Shown: piece after piece, positions 6,481 through 14,768 of the stretch | Numbering within the stretch: the first letter of the stretch is position 1 | Layout of the letters: the number at the start of each line of letters is the position of its first letter | Assembly: GCA_035560415.1 (NCBI GenBank) | Contig: DATMZG010000010.1 | Span: forward strand, 1-17,455 | Reading direction: 5' to 3' | Length of the DNA stretch: 17,455 nt | Origin: DATMXT01 sp035560415 | GTDB lineage: Bacteria > Bacillota > Clostridia > Oscillospirales > Feifaniaceae | The notes under the pieces: model-generated | The model's input: only the letters and a program-made list of their open reading frames with translations | The model's database searches: none | Told to the model about the DNA's origin: nothing | Position numbers and translations under genes: made by a program

Positions 6481-6511
6481 GCGATAAGAATTTTCTGTGC
6501 GGAGGGAAGTC

Positions 6512-8476
6512 CTACACTTCCATGATGACCGGCAAAATCATCGGATTTCGGCCCGTCTTCTGGTAGATATAGCCCGAAAGCGAGTCCTTCATGGCCGACT
6601 TGACGGCGTTCCACTCCCGCACGCCGTCCTCGAGCGCCCGCTCCATGGCCTCACGCAGGACGGTTCTCGCGCCGTCCATCAGGTCGTCGGACTCCCGCAC
6701 ATAGACAAAGCCGCGGGAGACGATGTCGGGCCCGGCCACAATCTCGCCGGAGCCGGAGTCGATGGAGGCGATGGCGACGACCAGTCCGTCGGCCGCGAGG
6801 TGCCGGCGGTCGCGCAGCACCACGTTGCCGACGTCGCCGACCCCGAGCCCGTCAATGAGCACCTTGCCGGAGGGCACGGTGCCGTCGAGCCGGCAGGCCG
6901 AGGCCGTCAACTCAATGACCTTGCCGATGTCGGAGATGATGATGCGGTCGCTTGTCACGCCCATTGAGCGGGCGGTGTCGGCGTGGGCCTTGAGATGGGC
7001 GTACTCGCCGTGCATGGGGATGAAAAAGCGGGGTTTGGTCAGGGCCAGCAGCAGCTTGTGCTCCTCCTGAGAGGCGTGGCCCGAGACGTGCACCTCCTCC
7101 TGTTTGGAGGTGATGACGGTGGCCCCCCGCTTGGAGAGCTCGTTGATGACTTTGGAGACCGTCTTTTCGTTGCCGGGAATGGGGGAGGCCGAGATGATGA
7201 CAAGGTCGTCCGGCCCCACCTCCACGTTGCGGTGGTCGGCAAAGGCCATGCGGTAGAGGGCCGACATCGGCTCGCCCTGGCTGCCGGTCGTGACGATGAC
7301 GAGCTGTCTCGGCTCGTAATTTTTAATGTTGGCGATGTCGACCAGCAGTGCCTCGTCGACCTGAATGACCCCGAGCTCAATGGCGGCGCTGACGTTGGCC
7401 ACCATTGACCGTCCCGAAATGGCCACCTTGCGGCCGTATTTGGCCGCGGCGTCCATGATCTGCTTGACCCGGTGGATGTTGGAGGCGAAGGTCGTGACGA
7501 TGATGCGCTTGTCGGTCGAGGCGAAGAGCCGGTTTAAGGTGGCGCCCACCACCCGCTCCGACTTGGTGTGGCCCGGCCGCTCGGCGTTGGTCGAGTCGGA
7601 GAGCAGGGCCAGCACTCCCTGCCGGCCCAGTTCCCCGAGCCGGGTCAGGTCAATCATGTCCCCGTCGATTGGGGTGGAGTCGATTTTGAAGTCGCCGGTG
7701 AAAATGAGGCGGCCGGCCGGCGTCTCAATGCAGAGGGCGCAGGCGTCCGGAATTGAGTGGTTGGAGCGGATGACCTCGACTTTCATGCAGCCGAAGGACA
7801 GCACGTCGCCGTACTCAATGCGGTAGAGCTGGGTCGAGGCCGTCAGTTTGTGCTCCTCGAGCTTGTTTTTAATGAGCCCGCAGGTCAGCCGGGTGGCGTA
7901 GACGGGGACGTTTAACTGCTTGAGCAGATAGGGCAGGCCGCCGGTGTGGTCCTCATGTCCGTGGGTGACCACAATGGCCCGCACCCGGTCGGCGTTTTTG
8001 ACGAGGTAGGTGAAGTCCGGCAGCACGAGGTCGACGCCGGGCATGGAGTCGTCCGGGAAGGCGATGCCGCAGTCGACGACAATCATGTCGTCGCCGCACT
8101 CAATGACCGTGATGTTCTTACCCACTTCGTTGAGGCCGCCCAGCGACACGATGCGCACAACGGCGCCCTCGTCCGGCTTCGTTGCGGGCGTGCGCCGCAA
8201 GACGGTCTGCGGCGCTCTGGGGGCGGGTTCCGGCCGCTTTTCGGCGGGGCGGCGCTGCTGCTGAGGCCGGCCCTCTCCGGGGCGGCCGTGGTTCTTGCCG
8301 CCCTGCTGGGACTTGCCGCCCTGCTGGGACTTGCCGGACTTGCCGGGCTGTCCCTGCGCGGCCGGCTGCCCCTTGCCCTTGTCGAAAATGGAGGGCATGA
8401 CCTCGCCCGGATGGGATGAGGTGCGGCGGGACGGCCGCCTCGGTGAGCGCGGTTTATTCTCTTTGTCTTTGTTCAT
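6512..8476 (-). CDS. rnj: Ribonuclease J with a long low-complexity N-terminal extension
   Basis: RNase J is a zinc-dependent endo- and 5'-3' exoribonuclease central to mRNA decay and RNA processing in Gram-positive bacteria. Residues from about 105 to 654 cover the full family length: metallo-beta-lactamase motif HGHEDH (172-177), SNHSIPDA (238-245), GDFKID (261-266), the beta-CASP part with SDSTN (293-297), SGHAS (465-469) and the late MHGEYAH (488-494). Residues 1-103 are an added Lys/Gln/Gly/Pro/Arg-rich, probably disordered tail containing a duplicated KSQQGG unit. An AAGGA site about 7 bases from the ATG at 8476 supports the long form. It is last in the six-gene unit, 11 bases after the transglycosylase gene. 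Confidence 0.96.
   Translation of the reverse strand: MNKDKENKPRSPRRPSRRTSSHPGEVMPSIFDKGKGQPAAQGQPGKSGKSQQGGKSQQGGKNHGRPGEGRPQQQRRPAEKRPEPAPRAPQTVLRRTPATKPDEGAVVRIVSLGGLNEVGKNITVIECGDDMIVVDCGIAFPDDSMPGVDLVLPDFTYLVKNADRVRAIVVTHGHEDHTGGLPYLLKQLNVPVYATRLTCGLIKNKLEEHKLTASTQLYRIEYGDVLSFGCMKVEVIRSNHSIPDACALCIETPAGRLIFTGDFKIDSTPIDGDMIDLTRLGELGRQGVLALLSDSTNAERPGHTKSERVVGATLNRLFASTDKRIIVTTFASNIHRVKQIMDAAAKYGRKVAISGRSMVANVSAAIELGVIQVDEALLVDIANIKNYEPRQLVIVTTGSQGEPMSALYRMAFADHRNVEVGPDDLVIISASPIPGNEKTVSKVINELSKRGATVITSKQEEVHVSGHASQEEHKLLLALTKPRFFIPMHGEYAHLKAHADTARSMGVTSDRIIISDIGKVIELTASACRLDGTVPSGKVLIDGLGVGDVGNVVLRDRRHLAADGLVVAIASIDSGSGEIVAGPDIVSRGFVYVRESDDLMDGARTVLREAMERALEDGVREWNAVKSAMKDSLSGYIYQKTGRNPMILPVIMEV
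8294..8336 (-). repeat. 18-bp tandem repeat inside the RNase J gene
   Basis: Two identical 18-base units (8294-8311 and 8312-8329) are followed by 7 bases of a third. They encode the repeated KSQQGG in the disordered N-terminal extension. Perfect identity suggests recent slippage or duplication. Confidence 0.88.
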
Positions 8477-8487
8477 AGGGATTCCTT

Positions 8488-9018
8488 TCAGTATAGTAAT
8501 CTGTACAGTATTTTGACCGCTTCCACCTGCGTGACGAAGCGGCGAGTTTCTTTGTAAGGGATGCCGTCCTTGTCAAGGCCGCCCGCAAGCCACTCGTCGA
8601 CCCGGGCCCGGCCCGCGTTATAGGCCGCGATGGCCATCCAGTCCGACTCATACCTGGCGTAGAGCAGCGAAAGATTGTAGCATCCGTAGTCGATATTGGT
8701 CTTAGGGTCGAAAAGGTCGCGGGGCTCCTCGCCCCGCTTTTCGCAAAGCCAGGCGTATGTGTCGGGCGTCAGCTGCATGAGTCCCACGGCGCCGGCTGAG
8801 GAGACGGCTGAGGGCTCAAATTTGCTCTCGGTCCAGATGACGGCGTAGACGAGCTCGCGGGACAGCCCGTACCGGTCGGCAGCCGCCTCGACGGTTACGC
8901 GGTAATCGTTGGGGAACAGCCCGCGCGCCGCAAGCAGTGCGGCTGCGAGCAGGGCCGCTCCGAGCAGCACCGCCCAAAGCGTGCGCTTAAAGCGCTTAAA
9001 GCCCGAGGTCTTTCGCAA
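8488..9018 (-). CDS. Membrane-anchored lytic transglycosylase (SLT domain)
   Basis: The 176-residue protein should cut peptidoglycan between N-acetylmuramic acid and N-acetylglucosamine, forming 1,6-anhydro ends. A basic N-terminus (MRKTSGFKRFKR) is followed by a hydrophobic helix (about 14-32) acting as signal anchor. The rest is a compact SLT domain: the catalytic glutamate E64 in IWTESKFEP, then GLMQLTP (79-85) and AYNAG (132-136), all classic for this fold. There are no other domains, so this is a minimal SLT enzyme. It overlaps the end of coaE by 23 bases, so its translation is probably coupled to coaE. A coaE-transglycosylase pairing is, as far as I recall, common in Clostridia, often near polA, which is not here. 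Confidence 0.93.
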   Translation of the reverse strand: MRKTSGFKRFKRTLWAVLLGAALLAAALLAARGLFPNDYRVTVEAAADRYGLSRELVYAVIWTESKFEPSAVSSAGAVGLMQLTPDTYAWLCEKRGEEPRDLFDPKTNIDYGCYNLSLLYARYESDWMAIAAYNAGRARVDEWLAGGLDKDGIPYKETRRFVTQVEAVKILYRLLY

Positions 9019-9571
9019 TATCGTCCACCTGACGGGCGACGTTTTCGGCGTCCCCGTCGTTTATAATGACATAGTCGGCGTGCTCGGTGTAAAAATGGTC
9101 GGGCTTCTGGGCCCGTAGCCGGGACTCGGCCTCCTCGCGGGAGATGCCGTCTCTCGCCATGATGCGGGCCAGCAGCACCCGCTCGGGGGCCACAACCGCG
9201 ATGATGGGGCAATCGCGCCCGCTCTCAATGAGCCGGATGGCGTCGAGCAAAATGCCTTTGGCCTTGGACTCGCGCTCTATGCGGGCAAGTTCTGCGCCCA
9301 GATATTTGTAGACGATGCGCTCGAGGTCGGCCTTGGTACGGGGGCTCGCAAAGACAATGGGGGCCAGAGCCCGCCGGTTGACCCCGCCGTCAGGCCCTAA
9401 AATTCCCTCGCCAAACCGTGCGGCGAGCTCTTTTGTACACGCGGTGCCCGGCCGCTGCAGCTCGTGCACCAGCTTGTCGGCGTCGACATGCTGCAGGCCG
9501 TGCCGCTCGAACTCGCGGGCCGCCGTGCTTTTTCCGGCGCCGCTGCGCCCCGTGATGCCGTAAATCAACAT
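8996..9571 (-). CDS. coaE: Dephospho-CoA kinase
   Basis: The enzyme performs the last step of coenzyme A synthesis, phosphorylating the ribose 3'-hydroxyl of dephospho-CoA with ATP. The 191-residue length is standard. The P-loop GRSGAGKS (8-15) follows the first strand directly. The DADKLVHELQRPGTA region and a later VVAPERVLLARIMARDGISREEAESR segment match the family's substrate-binding and lid parts. It overlaps the Sua5 gene by 7 bases upstream and the transglycosylase gene by 23 bases downstream, so it lies in the middle of a tightly coupled unit. Confidence 0.95.
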   Translation of the reverse strand: MLIYGITGRSGAGKSTAAREFERHGLQHVDADKLVHELQRPGTACTKELAARFGEGILGPDGGVNRRALAPIVFASPRTKADLERIVYKYLGAELARIERESKAKGILLDAIRLIESGRDCPIIAVVAPERVLLARIMARDGISREEAESRLRAQKPDHFYTEHADYVIINDGDAENVARQVDDIAKDLGL

Positions 9572-10574
9572 TCCATCACCCTGCCTGCGGCCGCTTTGAG
9601 CAGCCGGTTATATACGGCGAGTCCCACGCCGCTTTTGTCCGGCAGCCCGCAGTATATGCGGGGTACGCCCGCCGCGTCCATCTCCCGCAGCGCCGCAAAG
9701 AGCCGGCGGGCGGCAGACTCCTGCGTGCCGCCAAGCGAGATGACATGCCCGGCCGAGGGGAAAAGGCCCTCTTCCCCGTCGTGACACAGGACGCCCGCGC
9801 CCTTTTGTTCTGCCATATAGTTTAACACGTTTTCCCGTGTGCCATTCAGCAAAATGACTTCGGCCATCGGCGCGTAATGCCGATATTTCATGCCGGGGGC
9901 AGCGGGGGCGACGCCCTCCGGCAGCTGCCCGAAGACTGCGCCGTCGACTTCGACCGGGCCGATGACCGCTTCCAGCGCCTCAAGGCTGATGCCGCCCGGC
10001 CGCAGCAGCTTTGGAACGGGGCCGGAAAGTGAGACGATGGTCGACTCCAGCCCCACGCCGCAGGGCCCGCCGTCCAAAATGAGGGGCAGCTCGGCCCCGA
10101 TGTCGGCCGCGACGTGGGCGGCCGTCGTCGGGGAAGGGGAGCCGGACTTGTTGGCCGAAGGGGCGGCAATGGGGACGCCGCAGGCTTTAAGCAGCGCGCG
10201 GGCCACCGGGTGGGAGGGAATGCGCACCGCCACCGTGTCAAGCCCGGCCGAAACGGCGTTTGGCACCGCCGCCGTCTTTTTTAACACAAGGGTCAGTGGC
10301 CCCGGCGCAAAGGCCTCGCAAAGGGCATAGGCTTTTTCGGGAATTTCGCGGCAGAGGGCGGGGAGCCCCGACGCTTGGGGAATGTGCAAAATGAGCGGGT
10401 TGTCGCTCGGGCGCCCCTTGGCGGCGTAAATGGCGCGGCAGGCCGCCCCGTCAAACCCGTTTGCGCCAAGGCCGTAGACCGTCTCGGTGGGGAAGGCGAC
10501 AAGGGCGCCCTCGCGGATGAGCCGAGCGGCTTTTTCAATGTTCTCGGGGGTGGGGGGCAGGATGCGGGGGTCTG

Positions 10575-10578
<4 letters not shown>
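9565..10578 (-). CDS. ywlC: L-threonylcarbamoyladenylate synthase (Sua5/YwlC type)
   Basis: The enzyme makes threonylcarbamoyl-AMP from threonine, bicarbonate and ATP, the first step of t6A modification at tRNA position 37. The 337 residues give the two-domain Sua5 form rather than the short TsaC form. A YrdC domain (about 10-205) contains PTETVYGLGAN (30-40), KGRPSDNPL (54-62), SANKSG and a late ESTIVSL. A Sua5 C-terminal domain (about 220-335) follows a conserved linker carrying APGMKYRHYAP. Its start codon overlaps the prfA stop in an ATGA, so the two are translationally coupled; both serve translation accuracy. Confidence 0.95.
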
Positions 10579-11647
<1,069 letters not shown>

Positions 11648-11651
<4 letters not shown>

Positions 11652-11860
11652 TGACTCAAATCCCCTTTGTCGCGCTCCGCCTCGGCCTGCTCTTTGCGGC
11701 GCAGCCCCTTTTCAAAGGCCGAGCGCAGCATCCAGATCTCCCGCCCGCATGTCAGGCATTCAATGCGTATATCCATCCCGACCCTGCGGACGACAAACCG
11801 GTCGCCGCCGCAGGGGTGGGGCTTTTTCATGATGCAGATGTCGCCGACCTGAATTTCCAT
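11648..11860 (-). CDS. DUF951 family protein (small, zinc-ribbon-like)
   Basis: The 70-residue protein matches the Firmicutes DUF951 family: an opening MEIQVGDICIMKKPHPCG, a central RVGMDIRIECLTCGR and then a strand ending in R with a basic helix. The cysteines C17, C35 and C38 could bind a metal, but only three are visible. The function is unknown in the family; fold and size suggest a nucleic-acid or ribosome partner, which is inference. The tail (residues 50-70) is highly charged. A GGAGGA site lies very close to the ATG. It leads the six-gene unit and overlaps prfA in ATGA-like fashion, as expected for coupled translation. Confidence 0.92.
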
Positions 11861-11917
11861 GTCTCCTCCGGGCAGCCGGCGGATTCCTCCCGCACGGCGG
11901 TATCATGGCAGTATATT

Positions 11918-11946
11918 ATAATACCATAGATTTTCCAAAAACGCAA
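11918..11946 (-). promoter_or_regulatory. Promoter of the DUF951-prfA-sua5-coaE-slt-rnj unit
   Basis: On the minus strand, TTGCGT (11941-11946) is spaced 17 bases from TATTAT (11918-11923), which is preceded by TGG, an extended -10 feature. Transcription would begin near 11911, giving a leader of about 50 bases. It lies just downstream of the lipoprotein gene's terminator, so it is the likely only promoter of the unit. Confidence 0.7.
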
Positions 11947-11990
11947 CTGTCTGCAATATCGCCTGTGAACCATGACCCGTTTTGCTTGAC

Positions 11991-12020
11991 GAAAAACCCG
12001 TCCGGGTTTTCCGGACGGGT
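11991..12020 (-). terminator. Intrinsic terminator of the cytX-lipoprotein unit
   Basis: A perfect 10-bp stem (11996-12005 with 12011-12020) with a 5-base loop is followed on the minus strand by TTTTC. It lies 22 bases beyond the lipoprotein stop codon. There is no T-run on the plus strand, so it acts in the minus direction. Confidence 0.9.
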
Positions 12021-12042
12021 CTGCCATCAAGGCGCTGTGAAG

Positions 12043-13152
12043 TTACGGCAGTTTCACATTGCCTGACGGCGAGGGAATCGCGCCCAAGTCCTCTCTGAGC
12101 GCAGTGCCGCCGTCGTCGGTCTTCACATAAATGTTCTCGTCGCTGCTCAAATAGTATATTGACTTATGCGTCCCCTGCGCACGCTCGTGCAAAACGAGGT
12201 ACTTGTACGCCCTGCTCGTAATCTCCCGCGTGCCGAATTTATCGCGGGTCGCATCCATCGTGACGGTGAAGACCTCGCCGTCGTACGAATAGTCGATGAT
12301 GATCGGGTCGCCTTCAACGGTGTAGGACATCGTCCGCACAAATGCCGGCAAACCAATAAACGCTTTTGCGTAAAACGCGTCCATGAGTTCCTGATTGAAG
12401 ACCTGCGTGCCCTCGCGCGTAAATACGCTGACATAGACGCCCTCCGAAATTCCATCGTCGGCATCAGCGCCGTAATCGGCGGGCAGCTCTGAGAGCGGCA
12501 AAAGCGCTTTTGCCGGCCTCGTGGCGACACTTTCCCACGTCGCGCCAAAGTCATCCGTCATGAGGGTCAGGAGACTCCCGTTTTCCGGGTCGTCGCCGGA
12601 GAGTTTCGTGAAAAAGTCCATTGCACCTTTGCCGCTGTCCCCGGCAAAGCTGATGCTGCGCACTTCGCCGGCCATTTCGACATTGAACGGCATATACCAG
12701 ACGAGGCCCAAATCAAACTGCTCCCAGGTCTCTCCACCGTCCGTTGTCCGGTAAATTCGGCCGAAGTCCTCTATGTCGTATCGAAAGCACAGAAAGCCGA
12801 TTTTCTCGTTTGCGAACGCGCCGCAGGTTAAGACCCGCGGCCACACGTCGTTGACGTTGCCGGTCTCCTCCCAGGTGATGCCGCCGTCGTGGGTCAGGTA
12901 GACGTAATTTTCCTGTTGGCCCATCGCCGTGTCCCCCGTCCCGATGAACCACCCCTCAAGCTCTGTTGTATAGCCCGACTGCGAGGACGGCCACTCGCCG
13001 CCGTCCAAGGGGCCTGTCGGAAGCGTCGGCTGCAATGCGGCCGGCTCGGCGGGCGGCTGTGCGACAGAACCACAGGCGGACAGCGCAAATAAGAGGGCGG
13101 CAATCAGCGCCGCCACCCATGGCGCTTTTTCCGGCCCTTTTGTCCAGTACAT
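12043..13152 (-). CDS. Lipoprotein with Asp-box (BNR) repeats and a DUF4362-like C-terminal part
   Basis: The 369-residue protein starts with a lipoprotein signal (hydrophobic 11-24, lipobox LSAC, lipidated C27), so it should be anchored outside the membrane. Residues about 55-210 hold three Asp-box motifs, LTHDGGITW (86-94), RTTDGGETW (135-143) and MTDDFGATW (198-206), as in sialidase or Ycf48-type beta-propellers. No catalytic sialidase residues are apparent, so a binding role is more likely. Residues about 240-345 (FVRTMSYTVEGDPIIIDYSY) resemble, from memory, DUF4362 of Gram-positive lipoproteins. An upstream in-frame extension to 13365 lies inside the cytX frame; the GGGGG site at 13160-13164, 7 bases from the ATG at 13152, sets the start. 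It follows cytX by 77 bases, with no clear promoter of its own. Confidence 0.85.
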   Translation of the reverse strand: MYWTKGPEKAPWVAALIAALLFALSACGSVAQPPAEPAALQPTLPTGPLDGGEWPSSQSGYTTELEGWFIGTGDTAMGQQENYVYLTHDGGITWEETGNVNDVWPRVLTCGAFANEKIGFLCFRYDIEDFGRIYRTTDGGETWEQFDLGLVWYMPFNVEMAGEVRSISFAGDSGKGAMDFFTKLSGDDPENGSLLTLMTDDFGATWESVATRPAKALLPLSELPADYGADADDGISEGVYVSVFTREGTQVFNQELMDAFYAKAFIGLPAFVRTMSYTVEGDPIIIDYSYDGEVFTVTMDATRDKFGTREITSRAYKYLVLHERAQGTHKSIYYLSSDENIYVKTDDGGTALREDLGAIPSPSGNVKLP

Positions 13153-13159
13153 CGCATTA

Positions 13160-13164
13160 CCCCC
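13160..13164 (-). promoter_or_regulatory. Ribosome binding site of the lipoprotein gene
   Basis: A GGGGG run on the minus strand ends 7 bases before the ATG at 13152, directly ahead of the lipoprotein signal peptide. This decides against longer starts up to 13365. Confidence 0.65.
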
Positions 13165-13229
13165 AAACAAAGCGGATAACACTTTGACGTGTGAAATAAA
13201 AAGGTTGTTCCGGGCGGCTCGCGCGACGC

Positions 13230-14429
13230 CTATGCCGCGGGCTTTTTCTCCATCGTGCCGAGCAGCCAGCCGGTGGCCGCGACCCCGGCCATGACCGGCA
13301 GCGTGATGCCGACGGCGGTGTTGTAGGGCAGCAGCAGCCGGTAGGCGATGAAACCGGCCAGCCACAGCAGCAGGTTTTTATAGCAGGGGCGGTCCTGAGC
13401 GCGCATTTCCCTTTTGCCAAGCAGAAAGTAATCGGCAAAGGAGACGCCGAAAAGCGGCGCGAAGACGGAGCTTATGAGGTATAAGAAGTCCTCGTACCGC
13501 TCGATGGGCACAAAAATTGCAATGACGACGCCGGCGGCGCAGACGGCGGCGGCCGTCCACTTCTCGCTGATTTTGCCGTTTAAGTTCACGGCGCTGACCC
13601 CGGCCGAATAGACGTCGAGGAAAGTGGTGGTCACGGTCGAGAGCACGATGGTGGCAAGGGCTGCAAGGCCCATGCCCGCCTGCGCCATGATGACAAAGAC
13701 GTCGGAGGTGCCGTAGTAGACGGCGGCGCCAAGGCCTATCCCGAACATGAAAAGGGAGCCGACAAAGTAGCCCGCCACGCTGCCAATCGTCCCTGCGACC
13801 GGCTTTTTCAGGGTCCTCGTGTAGTCGGCGATGAGGGGCAGCCAGGAGAGGGCCATCGAGACATTCAGCTCAACGGCGGCCCCAAAGGAGATGGCTCCCT
13901 CGGCGGCTCCCGCCGGCCGGCCGCCCGAGAAGACCGAAAAGCCGAGCATGAGGGTGAAAATGAAGAGCAGCGCAATGATGACGGTATTGACTTTCGAGAG
14001 GTTTTTGAGCCCGAGGAAGACCCACACGCAGATGAGGGCGCCGATGGCGACGCTCCAAAGCGCTGTGTTTTGCACGCCCCAGAGCTGCACCGCAATGCCG
14101 TCAAAGGCCGTGGCGCCGCCGATGATCATGACGGCGGTCCACCCCAAAAGCTGTAAGATATTGAGGGCCGAAAAGGCCCACGAGCCGTATTTGCTGTAGG
14201 AGATGCGGGTTGAGGCGGCCCAGGAGAGGCCGCTTTTTGCGCCGATGAGTCCGGCCGGAATGAGCACCGCGGCGCCGATGACGTGCCCGAGCAGAATTGC
14301 CGCAAGGCCAGCCTCAAGCCCCAGGGGGGCGATGAGGGCGCCTGCCATCAGCTCGGCAATTGAGACGGCGGCGCCAAACCACAGCAGCGTCTGGCTGAAT
14401 GTCGAGGTCTTTGCGTCGATGTTTTCCAT
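13230..14429 (-). CDS. cytX: NCS1-family permease, CytX-type hydroxymethylpyrimidine transporter
   Basis: The 399-residue protein has about 11-12 membrane helices and fits the nucleobase:cation symporter-1 (CodB-like) family: an opening amphipathic stretch, then ELMAGALIAPLGLEAGLAAILLGH in helix 1-2, SRISYSKYG-type loops and a late PIERYEDFLYLISSVFAPLFG helix typical of the family. A TPP riboswitch directly upstream marks it as the CytX subgroup, thought to import the thiamine precursor hydroxymethylpyrimidine rather than cytosine. When thiamine pyrophosphate is high, the leader should terminate and uptake fall. No thiamine synthesis genes lie in the window. The ribosome binding site (GAGGAA, about 12 bases from the ATG) is poorly spaced, so the exact start is less certain. 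Confidence 0.92.
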   Translation of the reverse strand: MENIDAKTSTFSQTLLWFGAAVSIAELMAGALIAPLGLEAGLAAILLGHVIGAAVLIPAGLIGAKSGLSWAASTRISYSKYGSWAFSALNILQLLGWTAVMIIGGATAFDGIAVQLWGVQNTALWSVAIGALICVWVFLGLKNLSKVNTVIIALLFIFTLMLGFSVFSGGRPAGAAEGAISFGAAVELNVSMALSWLPLIADYTRTLKKPVAGTIGSVAGYFVGSLFMFGIGLGAAVYYGTSDVFVIMAQAGMGLAALATIVLSTVTTTFLDVYSAGVSAVNLNGKISEKWTAAAVCAAGVVIAIFVPIERYEDFLYLISSVFAPLFGVSFADYFLLGKREMRAQDRPCYKNLLLWLAGFIAYRLLLPYNTAVGITLPVMAGVAATGWLLGTMEKKPAA

Positions 14430-14520
14430 GTCTGTCTACCATTCCTCAAAATATTTTGCGGGCAGCTCGTGCCGACTCCATGGGAATGTGCTCACCTTTA
14501 TCTTGCCCGTCACAAACATG

Positions 14521-14551
14521 AAAAAAGACGCCTCCCGTATTGGAAAGCGCC
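14521..14551 (-). terminator. Riboswitch-controlled intrinsic terminator before cytX
   Basis: On the minus strand a 10-bp stem with three G-U pairs (14551-14542 with 14536-14527), loop AATAC, is followed by six T residues. It lies between the TPP aptamer and the gene, so it forms the expression platform's OFF structure. Confidence 0.85.
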
Positions 14552-14561
14552 CCCATCATAA

Positions 14562-14581
14562 GCGTCACCTGCGGGTGACGC
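14562..14581 (-). other. Perfect hairpin between aptamer and terminator
   Basis: An 8-bp perfect stem (GCGTCACC/GGTGACGC) with a 4-base loop lies between the aptamer's 3' end and the terminator. It has no T-run, so it is not a terminator itself. Its place between the two halves of a possible antiterminator would bring them together. Confidence 0.8.
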
Positions 14582-14584
14582 CCG

Positions 14585-14668
14585 TTTGCTTCCCTACGCT
14601 GGTGTTAACCAACAGGTTCAAGGGGTCAGGTTTTACCTTCTCAACCACGAAGTAGTTCCCCCGCTGTC
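14585..14668 (-). ncRNA. TPP (THI-box) riboswitch
   Basis: The minus strand shows the conserved thiamine pyrophosphate aptamer in order: GGGGG, a short hairpin arm ending in GTTGAGA, then ACCCCTTGAACCTG, a GGTTAACACC arm, and the hallmark CAGCGTAGGGAAG. These match the THI-box consensus (TGAGA; CTTGAACCTG; CCAGCGTAGGGAAG). The predicted transcription start (near 14666) falls right at its 5' edge, so the aptamer occupies the very start of the message. It controls the CytX transporter and possibly the lipoprotein gene behind it, through the terminator at 14521-14551. The outer P1 pairing is not clear to me. Confidence 0.95.
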
Positions 14669-14672
14669 TCGC

Positions 14673-14701
14673 AGTATAGCATGGCGGGGCCAAAAGGTCA
14701 A
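14673..14701 (-). promoter_or_regulatory. Promoter of the riboswitch-cytX unit
   Basis: On the minus strand TTGACC (14696-14701) and TATACT (14673-14678) are spaced by exactly 17 bases. The -35 box immediately follows the stem and T-rich tail of the terminator of the preceding gene. Confidence 0.78.
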
Positions 14702-14742
14702 GCAAAGGCCCGGCATTTCCCATTCGTGGAAAACGCCGGGCC
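14701..14742 (-). terminator. Intrinsic terminator of the PAS/GGDEF/HD-GYP gene
   Basis: An outer 8-bp GC-rich stem (14707-14714 with 14735-14742) and an inner stem (14716-14720 with 14728-14732) form a long hairpin. It is followed on the minus strand by TTTGCTT, a moderate T-rich tail. It ends 27 bases after the stop codon. Confidence 0.8.
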
Positions 14743-14768
14743 TCCATACCATATGAAATCCCGCAAAA

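Noticed and set aside
8294..8336. Short repeats as a CRISPR array
   Set aside because: The units are 18 bases, directly adjacent with no spacers, and in frame within RNase J.
13153..13365. N-terminal extension of the lipoprotein gene to 13365
   Set aside because: It lies mostly within the cytX reading frame, is low-complexity and Arg/His/Ala-rich, and would hide a clear lipoprotein signal and a well-spaced ribosome binding site at 13160-13164.
14562..14581. This hairpin as a separate terminator
   Set aside because: There is no T-run after it; the terminator is the following stem at 14521-14551.
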